Part shown: one piece after another, positions 1-6,190 of the stretch
Layout of the letters: each line of letters starts with the position of its first letter
Numbering within the stretch: position 1 is the stretch's first letter
Assembly (NCBI GenBank): GCA_946631345.1
Contig: CAMPAA010000100.1
Location: 1 to 10,476, forward strand
Reading direction: 5' to 3'
Origin: an uncultured Verrucomicrobiota bacterium
GTDB lineage: Bacteria > Verrucomicrobiota > Kiritimatiellia > RFP12 > UBA1067
Length of the DNA stretch: 10,476 nucleotides
Notes under the pieces: model-generated
Told to the model about the DNA's origin: nothing
Seen by the model: the letters and a program-made list of their open reading frames with translations, nothing else
Databases searched by the model: none
Translations under genes and position numbers: made by a program

Positions 1-643
1 CCGGCATGAGGCTCACGTAGTCGATCTCCGCCGTGCCCGCCTTCGCCGCGAGGATGAGGAGGTGCGCCTTCTTCGCGGACGCCTTCGGCGTGACGGTGGC
101 TGCGAACTTCTTCCACGTCGCCTTCGGGTGGAAGTGCTTTTCGCAGAGGATCTTGTTCTCGGCCGACTCCACGCGCACGATGAGCGGCACGTCGCCGCGC
201 GCGTAGAGCGAGAGGTTGAGCGGCTCGCCGCCCTTCACGTCCATCTCGCCCATCGGCCCCGTGTTGCGCACGCCCGCGAACGGCGCGAACGCCTCGATGC
301 GCAGATAGGCAGGCGTGTCCGCCCGCAGCGGCTTTGCGTACTGGAGCGTGAAGCGCCCCATCCCCGTGCGGCGGCAGTCCGCCGTCCAGCCGGGAATGCC
401 CAAATCCGTCGGACCCTTCACCCGCTTCTCGAACCCGTCGTCGCTCGGCGCGGGACGGAACTCGAAGCCCCTGTTCCACACGAGTTCGGGATAGAGGCAC
501 CCGTCCACGGAGAACGCGATGTCCTCCAGGAAGATGCCCCACAGCGAGTCGGGCACCTCGTGCCCCGGCTTCGACACCGCCACGTCCACGTTGACCGCCG
601 ACGCAGCCAACGTCATCATTACCGTTGCAGCTACAACTTTCAT
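1..643 (-). CDS. Secreted alpha-L-arabinofuranosidase, GH51 family (N-terminal part, runs off window)
   Basis: This is the first 214 codons of a gene whose 3' end lies beyond the left edge. Residues 1-16 form a Sec signal peptide (MKVVAATVMMTLAASA, then VNVD), so the enzyme is exported. Residues about 30-62 read SLWGIFLEDIAFSVDGCLYP followed by ELVWNRGFEF, which matches the GH51 N-terminal pattern (G-hydrophobic-F-x-E-D/E-I, then G-x-L-Y-x-E-L-V-x-N-R-x-F-E). Residues about 100-214 look like the CBM4_9-type beta-sandwich usual in this subgroup (ADTPAYLRIEAF, LNLSLYARGD, AEIDYVSLMP). GH51 enzymes remove terminal arabinofuranosyl residues from arabinan and arabinoxylan. The catalytic glutamates fall outside the window. 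An in-frame ATG at 748 would prepend the peptide of the 657-730 repeat; the ATG at 643 is preferred because it opens the signal peptide, although its ribosome site (AAAGAG) is weak. Whether a C-terminal dockerin exists cannot be seen. Confidence 0.85.
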   Translation of the reverse strand, partial: MKVVAATVMMTLAASAVNVDVAVSKPGHEVPDSLWGIFLEDIAFSVDGCLYPELVWNRGFEFRPAPSDDGFEKRVKGPTDLGIPGWTADCRRTGMGRFTLQYAKPLRADTPAYLRIEAFAPFAGVRNTGPMGEMDVKGGEPLNLSLYARGDVPLIVRVESAENKILCEKHFHPKATWKKFAATVTPKASAKKAHLLILAAKAGTAEIDYVSLMP

Positions 644-656
644 ACGCTCTTTTGTT

Positions 657-730
657 TTTAACACAGAGGCACAGAGACACAGAGATTTCAAAAACTCTGA
701 GTCTCTGTGCCTCTGTGCCTCTGTGTTAAA
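657..730. repeat. Long inverted repeat built from octamers (NTEAQRHR/SLCLCASVL type)
   Basis: Arms at 657-684 and 703-730 are reverse complements over 28 bases with one mismatch, starting TTTAACACAGAGG and ending CCTCTGTGTTAAA. Each arm is made of 8-base units close to CACAGAGG. The right side carries one more unit than the left, so a second pairing register exists. It fills most of the 111-base gap between the cohesin gene and the GH51 gene. Either strand translates to NTEAQRHR followed by SLCLCASVL, a peptide that I recall from spurious ORFs in many environmental bacterial genomes. No T-tract follows the hairpin in the minus-strand direction (the sequence is A-rich), so it is not a standard intrinsic terminator, though such a stem may still stabilise RNA or reduce read-through. 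Confidence 0.85.
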
Positions 731-754
731 TTTCATCTCACCCTTCATTGGCAA

Positions 755-2044
755 CTATTCACGATCGCCCTCTTTACGGCTCACGTTCTCCACCTTGATC
801 TTGAGGAAGGTATGTGTGCCAAGAGTGACGTAGAGCGTACCCTCGCCCTTGGTCTCCGCCTTGAGATACGGCGTGAGATTGAAGCCGACCTGGGAGATGT
901 ACTTCATCTTCTCGCCCAGGTTGCTCGTGCCGAACACGTGGATGTATCCCGTGGCGATTTCCGACACGATCTGGTTGCCCGCGCCCGGCGTCACCTTGAA
1001 GCGTACCGCCCCCGTCTTGGGATCGAACTGCGTGATGCGCAGCTCCGGCATCGCATAGGCTGCCAGCAGGCGCGTCCCGTCGCGCGTGCAGGACGGCGCG
1101 ATGCCCATGTCGGCGATCACGTCCACGCTTCCCGTCGGCCCCGTCACGACGATCTCTGTCACGCCGTCCAGCTGGCCGGACAGAAGCGACCGGATCTGGT
1201 TCTTCGTCCCGGCGGACAGCGACTCCGTCGCGCATGTAACGGCAATCTCGCCAGCCACGGAGATCGCCGCGAAGTAAGTGGTCACGCCATTCGCCGTCTC
1301 GGCGGAGAACGTCGCGCCATCCGCGCCTTCCAGGCTGAACGTCAGCCCCGCCGTCGTCGTGGAAAGGAGCGCGTAGGTGCCGCTCGCCCAGCCGTTCGCC
1401 GGCGCCTTGACGGCGATCGCGCCCGACGCCGTCACCGCGCCGGAAACCGTGATCGCGGTCTGCGCGTCGCTGGCCTGGATCGCATCGCCCGCGCTGAGCG
1501 CCAACGCGCCCAGGGTCGTGTCGGCCACGATGACCTCGGCGTTCTCCAGACGCGCCACCTCGGCGGCTTCGCCCATCACGCGCACCATGCCGTTGACCGT
1601 CGAGACCGGATTCCCGGCGGTAACATCCTTCACGCCCGACTTCTCGCCGAGCTCGACGCTGCTCACGGCCAAGTCGGAATAAAGGCCCTCCGTGCCATCG
1701 CGCACCGCAAACGTCACGTTGGCGATCGACCCGGAGCCGCTTGCGACGTTCGCATCGGTCGAGCCGAAGATCGAGACCGTCAATGTGCCGTTCGTATCGA
1801 CCGCCGTGAAATCCTCCGCCATCAACACCTTGAGCGACCCCGCCTCGGCCTTCGTGACCACCAGCACCTGCGGGTCGTAGGTGATGGTGGCGCTCGCGTA
1901 GGAAAGCCCCGCCGCCGAGTCCAGCGCAACCGGCACGGTCACGATCTTGCCGGCATTCGCCACATACGTGCCCACCGATACCTGATAGGCCAGCGCCGCC
2001 GGCGCAACAACCAACGCCAGAAGCGCCATCATCCTCATCTTCAT
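755..2044 (-). CDS. Secreted cohesin-domain protein
   Basis: The product is 429 residues. Residues 1-19 are a signal peptide (MKMRMMALLALVVAPAALA, then YQVS). Residues about 20-157 resemble a cohesin domain: a VSVGTYVANAGKIVTVPVAL opening, ITYDPQVLVVTKAEAG, a G-x-L-x-VSIFGS strand, SIANVTFAV and a closing NGMVRV. Cohesins are jelly-roll domains that bind dockerins. Residues about 160-320 are Ala/Thr/Gly-rich beta-sheet sequence of unknown family. Residues about 330-415 form another predicted beta domain that I cannot name. No membrane anchor or sorting signal is visible after it. The ATG at 2044 overlaps the upstream TGA by one base (TGATG) with AAAGGGGG five bases upstream; a GTG at 2047 is the alternative. 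Position directly after a dockerin gene suggests co-translation and a binding partner. Cohesin identity rests on pattern recognition; the partner is inference. Confidence 0.8.
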   Translation of the reverse strand: MKMRMMALLALVVAPAALAYQVSVGTYVANAGKIVTVPVALDSAAGLSYASATITYDPQVLVVTKAEAGSLKVLMAEDFTAVDTNGTLTVSIFGSTDANVASGSGSIANVTFAVRDGTEGLYSDLAVSSVELGEKSGVKDVTAGNPVSTVNGMVRVMGEAAEVARLENAEVIVADTTLGALALSAGDAIQASDAQTAITVSGAVTASGAIAVKAPANGWASGTYALLSTTTAGLTFSLEGADGATFSAETANGVTTYFAAISVAGEIAVTCATESLSAGTKNQIRSLLSGQLDGVTEIVVTGPTGSVDVIADMGIAPSCTRDGTRLLAAYAMPELRITQFDPKTGAVRFKVTPGAGNQIVSEIATGYIHVFGTSNLGEKMKYISQVGFNLTPYLKAETKGEGTLYVTLGTHTFLKIKVENVSRKEGDRE

Positions 2045-4893
2045 CACAGCCCCCTTTCTTTCAGCAGAGCCTTCAGCGCCTGATAGTCAGCGTTGTCGAG
2101 CTTTCCGTTGCCGTTGAAGTCGCCCGCTTTAATCTGGTTGGCGGTGGGGTGCTGCCCGTTGCCATTCTTCAACCGGGCCAGAAGCTTTAGGTCATCCTTG
2201 TCCACATCTCCGTCGCCGTCCACGTCGCCCAGCCGGTAGGACGCGATTGCCGTGGCCGCCGCGATGCTCACCGTGGCGCCAGTCTCTCCGCCGACCGTGG
2301 TCACGCCCTCCTTCTTCGCCTCGAACACGAACATCAGGAACTTCCCGCCGCCCGCCGGTAGGGTCGGCGTTCCACCGCCGACCGCACCCGTGATCGTGAC
2401 CTGCCACTCGCCGGCGGGGCTTGCGCCCGCCTGCTCATGATGGCTCTCTTCTATCACGCACTCCTCCGTGAGCCCCGTTTTCACCACCTTCACCGGCGTC
2501 AAATACTCCGGATCATAGGCAACCACCTCGGTCTTGCCCGCCACATTGTAGTTCATCGAGTTCTCGATGGAGAGCATCACGGCAACCTGCTCGCCCACCT
2601 TGGCGACCGCGTCGTTCCAGAAGAACTTCACGCCGCCGAGCTGTGCCGCCACCGCCTCGGTGGGCATCGATTCCGATTCCGTTGGCGTCGAGTTGCCCGC
2701 CGTGTAGAACCGGCTCACGCTCGACACCTTGTATGCAAATTCGGGAGGGGCGCCATCCTCGGCGACCGCCGGGAGATCCCGGTACGTCGGTAGCGGCGTC
2801 TGCGCAATCCGCGCATCATCACGATACACCCGATACCCCCTGATCCGGCTCTGCTGATTCGGATCCCACGTGAGCAGCACATTGTCCACACCCGTGAGTG
2901 CCTTCAGGTTCGTGGGCCGCCCCACCTTCGGATCTCTGAGCAGCATCAGCTTGCCATCCGCCGTGCCCGCCAGGCAATCGAGATCGCCATCATCCTCCCA
3001 GTCAACCGCCGCGAGCCGCAGGCCCTCGGCAAAGCCCGCATGCGATCCACCCCAGACCTTGTGCTGGAGTGCAAATGCGGGAGGGTCGCGCTCCTGCGCG
3101 ACCGCCTGGTAGTACCAGATGCGGCCTTCGCTATCGCTCACCAGGAGCGCGGTGCCGTTGGTGGTGGCGCTCAGCGCATCACCCGGCGCTGCCACATCGA
3201 GCGAAAGCCCGGCAAGCTTCTCGGGCGAGTTCATCGCAAGGTCGATGTTGGCGGTCGCAGCAAGCTGCGACCCTCCCTCTTCAAACTCCGGATTCCCCTT
3301 GCCGCCGACATTCGCAAACACCTTCATGCCGCCATCCCAGCATACCATGAGATCCCACAGGCCGTCACCATTCACATCGGCCACCACCGGCCAGACCGCG
3401 CCACCGTTGCCGAAGGTCGCGCTCGTCGCGGCGTTGCCCGCCACGGGCGAGGTGAACACCTGCGAATACGCCCCACCCACGACCGCGCCCAACACCTGCT
3501 CATAGACCTGAAGGTTCATTTCAAGCAATGCGCCATCGGCCCATTCGACGCCACCCACGATTGACTCGTCCGGCATAAGCGGATCGGTGCCCGCCGCAAT
3601 TTCCTCGGCAAAAGTGAAGCCGTCGTTGTCGGTGTCGCTATCCTGCGCAATGGAAGCGTCGCCGTACCAGTAGAGCGCATTGCGACGCGCAGCATCGCTT
3701 TCGGAAACGGCTACGATTTCAATGGCGCTCGCCGGCATTGCCACCGAGAGCGTGTCCTTGGCACGCCCATGGCGGTCGGCCTGCCGCACGCCGTCGACCG
3801 TCCAGTAGGCGAAGTTGCCACTTGCCGAAGGAATCGGAATCATCTGCCCCGGCTTCAGATAGTCGCGCTGCGTCGCGAAGAGCGCACCTTCCGGCTGGGA
3901 ACGCACCACATACGGATTAAGGTCATCAATGTTGTACTGCAAGAGCGCGCCATCGGCCCATTCGACGCCACCCACTACCGACTCGTCAGGCATGAGCGGG
4001 TTGGTGCCCGCAGCGATCTCCTCGGCGAAGGTAAAACCGTCGTTGTCGGTGTCGCTGTCTTGCGTAACGGAGGCGTTACCATACCAGTAGAGGGCGTTGC
4101 GCCTCGCCGTGTCGTTCTCCAACACGGCAACGATCTCAATTGCCGTGTTCGGCATCGTCACTGAAAGCGAATCTAGCGCCCTTCCATGCCTATCCGCCTG
4201 GCGTACACCGTCAACCGTCCAGTAGGCGAAACTCGTCCCTTGCGCACCTGAATACGGCATCGGGATCATCTGCCCCGGTTTCAGGAAGTCCCTGACTGTC
4301 GCGAACAAAGCCCCCTCCGGCTCAGAGCGAATGACATACGGCTGAAGGTTGTCGGGATTATATTGCAAAAGCGCGCCATCGGCCCATTCGACGCCACCCA
4401 CAATTGACTCATCCGGCATCAGCGGATTAAGGCCCGCCGCAAGCTCCTCGGCGAAGGTGAAGCCGTCGTTGTCGGTGTCGCTGTCTGATGAAAACGTCAG
4501 ACCGCCGTACCAATAGATTTCCCAGCCATCGGCGATGCCGTCGTTATCGGAATCCTCACCTTCTGGCAGATAGTTGGCCGTGAGGGTGGTTTCCTCGTAA
4601 AGCGTGAATGAAGCGATTTCTTTCGCCCGGCCCAAGCGGTCGCGGTTGGAGATCGGCTGCGCGGTTGAGATCGACCAGTGGGTGAAGATGTAGCCGCTGA
4701 CGGATGGCGCGCTCTGGGTCAAGTAGGTGCCGCTCGTCTCCTTCGTCTCGTCGCTCAGGCGCGTGCGCACCCCACCGACGAGCCGATCTTGGTAGACATG
4801 CACCACGCGCGCAACGTCATCCGCCATTGCGCACATTGCTGTCGCGGCAGCCGCGACAACCAAAAGCCGACATCGTCGGAGGTGTCCTCTCAT
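2044..4893 (-). CDS. Secreted multidomain protein with cohesin-like domain and C-terminal type I dockerin
   Basis: The product is 949 residues. Residues 1-24 are a signal peptide ending AMCAMA. After a short beta domain comes DSDNDGIADGWE, a TSP3-like calcium motif, at about residue 115. Modules starting YWYG follow at residues 127, 269 and 408; each carries DSDTDNDGFTFAEE. FG-GAP/VCBS-like repeats lie near 500-518 (VADVNGDGLWDLMV) and 623-641 (AVDWEDDGDLDCLAG). An FN3 domain covers about 656-748 (PTNLKALTGVDNVLLTWDP, YRVYRDD). A cohesin-like domain covers about 751-885 (VVAYDPEYLTPVKVVKTG). The dockerin is residues 888-949, with calcium loops DVDGDGDVDKDD (890-901) and DFNGNGKLDNAD (925-936), each followed by a helix. 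The ATG at 4893 is preferred over the GTG at 4899 because GAGG lies seven bases upstream. It starts 13 bases after the upstream stop codon. The likely role is an extracellular calcium-binding scaffold or adhesin; no catalytic domain is seen. Confidence 0.88.
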   Translation of the reverse strand: MRGHLRRCRLLVVAAAATAMCAMADDVARVVHVYQDRLVGGVRTRLSDETKETSGTYLTQSAPSVSGYIFTHWSISTAQPISNRDRLGRAKEIASFTLYEETTLTANYLPEGEDSDNDGIADGWEIYWYGGLTFSSDSDTDNDGFTFAEELAAGLNPLMPDESIVGGVEWADGALLQYNPDNLQPYVIRSEPEGALFATVRDFLKPGQMIPMPYSGAQGTSFAYWTVDGVRQADRHGRALDSLSVTMPNTAIEIVAVLENDTARRNALYWYGNASVTQDSDTDNDGFTFAEEIAAGTNPLMPDESVVGGVEWADGALLQYNIDDLNPYVVRSQPEGALFATQRDYLKPGQMIPIPSASGNFAYWTVDGVRQADRHGRAKDTLSVAMPASAIEIVAVSESDAARRNALYWYGDASIAQDSDTDNDGFTFAEEIAAGTDPLMPDESIVGGVEWADGALLEMNLQVYEQVLGAVVGGAYSQVFTSPVAGNAATSATFGNGGAVWPVVADVNGDGLWDLMVCWDGGMKVFANVGGKGNPEFEEGGSQLAATANIDLAMNSPEKLAGLSLDVAAPGDALSATTNGTALLVSDSEGRIWYYQAVAQERDPPAFALQHKVWGGSHAGFAEGLRLAAVDWEDDGDLDCLAGTADGKLMLLRDPKVGRPTNLKALTGVDNVLLTWDPNQQSRIRGYRVYRDDARIAQTPLPTYRDLPAVAEDGAPPEFAYKVSSVSRFYTAGNSTPTESESMPTEAVAAQLGGVKFFWNDAVAKVGEQVAVMLSIENSMNYNVAGKTEVVAYDPEYLTPVKVVKTGLTEECVIEESHHEQAGASPAGEWQVTITGAVGGGTPTLPAGGGKFLMFVFEAKKEGVTTVGGETGATVSIAAATAIASYRLGDVDGDGDVDKDDLKLLARLKNGNGQHPTANQIKAGDFNGNGKLDNADYQALKALLKERGL
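2413..2431. repeat. GC-rich palindrome inside the cohesin-like domain coding region
   Basis: Six-base arms GGCGGG (2413-2418) and CCCGCC (2426-2431) flank a seven-base loop. In the gene it encodes part of EQAGASPAGEW, a low-complexity insert between cohesin strands. It resembles the dispersed palindromes at 2735, 3071 and 3251 in style but not in sequence, so membership of the same family is doubtful. Confidence 0.4.
2735..2769 (+). repeat. REP-like palindromic element, copy A (within coding sequence)
   Basis: A 35-base stretch starting GCAAATTCGGGAGGGG and ending GGCGACCGC. It matches copy B (3071-3105) at 29 of 35 positions without gaps. It folds as an imperfect hairpin and is read through in frame in the dockerin gene, giving AVAEDGAPPEFA within the FN3 domain. 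Confidence 0.65.
3071..3105 (+). repeat. REP-like palindromic element, copy B (within coding sequence)
   Basis: Starts GCAAATGCGGGAGGG and ends GCGCGACCGC. The perfect eight-base arms GGTCGCGC and GCGCGACC enclose the loop TCCT. It is translated in frame in the minus-strand gene as AVAQERDPPAFA. The opposite strand would encode REGRAPARP, a peptide that I recall as a frequent by-product of dispersed repeats in related metagenome genomes. Confidence 0.7.
3251..3280 (-). repeat. REP-like palindromic element, copy C, inverted (within coding sequence)
   Basis: Read on the minus strand it has GGGAGGGTCGC and GCGACCGC at the same places as copy B, but its inner stem is GGTCGCAG/CTGCGACC instead of GGTCGCGC/GCGCGACC. 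Both sides of the stem changed together, so pairing is kept. It lies in the opposite orientation to copies A and B and encodes EEGGSQLAATA. Confidence 0.6.
3520..4515 (-). repeat. Tandem 139-142-residue modules in the dockerin protein
   Basis: Two full modules (residues 127-268 and 269-407) and a partial third (408 to about 461) run head to tail. Each begins YWYG, then DSDTDNDGFTFAEE, NPLMPDES or a close variant, and GGVEWADGALL. The full ones continue through RSEPEGALFAT or a close variant, YWTVDGVRQADRHGRA and ARRNAL. The DNA word GCGCCATCGGCCCATTCG recurs from 3530, 3947 and 4373, giving periods of 417 and 426 bases; the difference is three codons near SGAQGTSFAYW versus SASGNFAYW. Recent duplication or gene conversion explains the high identity. 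The acidic motif is TSP3-like and probably binds calcium. Confidence 0.9.
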
Positions 4894-4906
4894 TGGCACA
4901 CCTCAC

Positions 4907-6166
4907 TCACTCCTGTACGATCTTGTAGGCATACTGCCTTACGCCGCTCGGCGAAAGCCCCAGTCGCGTTTCGCTGTTGGCATAGTTCAATGGCGCGCCA
5001 GTTAACAACTGATAGCCCATCTTGGAATATATATATTCGGTAGCGGGATATGTGTATTGATATCCAGCCCCACTAACATACGCCCCTCTTATTGAGCTCA
5101 ACCCCTCCCCGCTCGCCAGCTGCGTGGCTCCATTCTTCAACACCCCACCCGCCAGCGTCAACCCCGGATCCTTATCGGCGTATAGCCACAAGAGCGCATC
5201 GAAAATCTGCGACTCTGAAATTGCATTCCACGAAATCTTCATCTTGCCGTACTGGTTAGATGCCGGGATCGTCCTCAGTTCCAGCGGTAGCAAATCGTCC
5301 TCGCACACCAGAATCTCAAGCTTCACCTTAGCTAGACGCGTCGCCCAGTCGCTCGACACCTTCCACGAAAGCGTATGTACGACATTCGCCTCCACCGCAT
5401 CCCAATTTGCTGGCGCAGTACCATCCACAAATGTCTCAGGCCGCACCACCTTGGCGAAACTCCGCTCGCCGTCCTCAAAGGCCAGAATTCGTACTTTAAC
5501 AGTGCTTTTACCACTAATCACTTTATAGGCAATGTCCATAACCGTTGGATCGTTATCGCGAATCAAGGACGATAAGATCTGGACACCCCAAGGATGATCG
5601 CCACTTCGAACCCATGTAGGATTAGGGTTTATGGCACAGCCGTTAGGAAGTGCTGTCACGAATTGTTCTTCCACATCGGTTCTGATGGTAAATGGTCGCC
5701 ATGCGCTACCCGTTCGATGATAATAGAAACCCTTTGCGAAACTATTATCCAAATAACTGGAAGTTCCACCAATCAAAGTATTGTTTGCTGCTCGTAACTC
5801 AACCTTATGCCATCCGTCTTCTGCATACTGTATGTAGCCGATTCCTCCTTTACATTCAGCACTATTCTTTGGTACTACAAAACGGTTATCAACCTTGACT
5901 GAGGAAAAATCATCATATGCGGCCTTGAACCCATAAACAATGCCACCCTTCAAATACATATATGTGCCATACACATAAGTCGTTGTTTCTTCTGTCGTCG
6001 TCGTGTATAACCAACTTGGATATTCCACGGTAATACGTCCACTGTAAGTCCAGACGTCGCTTGTTCCATTATACGGGGAACCGCTAAATTTTGCGAATAC
6101 GAAGCCAGGCGCAGCAACAACCGCTGGACCTAACATCGCCAAAACTATCATGATAATGCATCTCAT
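4907..6166 (-). CDS. Secreted protein with PA14-like N-terminal domain, function unknown
   Basis: The product is 419 residues. The signal peptide is MRCIIMIVLAMLGPAVVAA, followed by PGFVFAKF. Residues about 30-150 fit a PA14-like beta-barrel: WTYSGRITVEY, a Thr-rich loop, YGFKAAYDDFSSVKVDNRFV and GWHKVELRAANN. PA14 domains usually bind glycans. Residues about 170-300 form a beta-sandwich (VMDIAYKVISGKSTVKVRIL, HTLSWKVSSDW, LEILVCEDDLLPLELRTIPA). The last 120 residues (WLYADKDPGLTLAGGVLKNG, YIYSKMGYQLLTG, SPSGVRQYAYKIV) resemble a C-terminal module that I associate with secreted Kiritimatiellota/Lentisphaerota proteins, some with formylglycine-generating-enzyme-like domains; none is visible here. 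The ATG at 6166 has a strong AGGAGG site seven to eight bases upstream. It follows the methyltransferase by 24 bases. Base composition (42% GC in 5521-5580) is like the methyltransferase, not the dockerin gene. No enzymatic role can be assigned. Confidence 0.75.
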   Translation of the reverse strand: MRCIIMIVLAMLGPAVVAAPGFVFAKFSGSPYNGTSDVWTYSGRITVEYPSWLYTTTTEETTTYVYGTYMYLKGGIVYGFKAAYDDFSSVKVDNRFVVPKNSAECKGGIGYIQYAEDGWHKVELRAANNTLIGGTSSYLDNSFAKGFYYHRTGSAWRPFTIRTDVEEQFVTALPNGCAINPNPTWVRSGDHPWGVQILSSLIRDNDPTVMDIAYKVISGKSTVKVRILAFEDGERSFAKVVRPETFVDGTAPANWDAVEANVVHTLSWKVSSDWATRLAKVKLEILVCEDDLLPLELRTIPASNQYGKMKISWNAISESQIFDALLWLYADKDPGLTLAGGVLKNGATQLASGEGLSSIRGAYVSGAGYQYTYPATEYIYSKMGYQLLTGAPLNYANSETRLGLSPSGVRQYAYKIVQE

Positions 6167-6190
6167 GGCATTCTCCTCCTCATTTGTCCA

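Noticed and set aside
657..730. Inverted repeat as an intrinsic terminator of the cohesin gene.
   Set aside because: The sequence after the stem on the minus strand is A-rich with no T-run.
643..748. Extended start of the GH51 gene at the in-frame ATG 748 (or 736).
   Set aside because: It would put the repeat-derived peptide before a clear signal peptide; the ATG at 643 begins exactly at the signal peptide.
519..833. Plus-strand ORF encoding NTEAQRHR and SLCLCASVL.
   Set aside because: It is only the translation of the inverted repeat at 657-730 plus flanks; the minus strand gives the same peptide, so it reflects the palindrome and not a gene.
62..2083. Long plus-strand open frames at 62-661 and 707-2083.
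   Set aside because: They are Arg/His-rich shadows opposite the GH51 and cohesin genes; their products lack domains, while the minus frames have signal peptides and recognisable folds.
3530..4400. Evenly spaced identical DNA words considered as a CRISPR or similar array.
   Set aside because: The spacing is 417-426 bases and the whole unit is coding and conserved; it is a protein tandem repeat. No CRISPR-like array or tRNA/rRNA gene was seen anywhere in the window.
5988..6004. Short GTCGTCGTCG run as a microsatellite.
   Set aside because: It is only a few codons of a Thr-rich loop in the PA14-like protein, too short to be notable.
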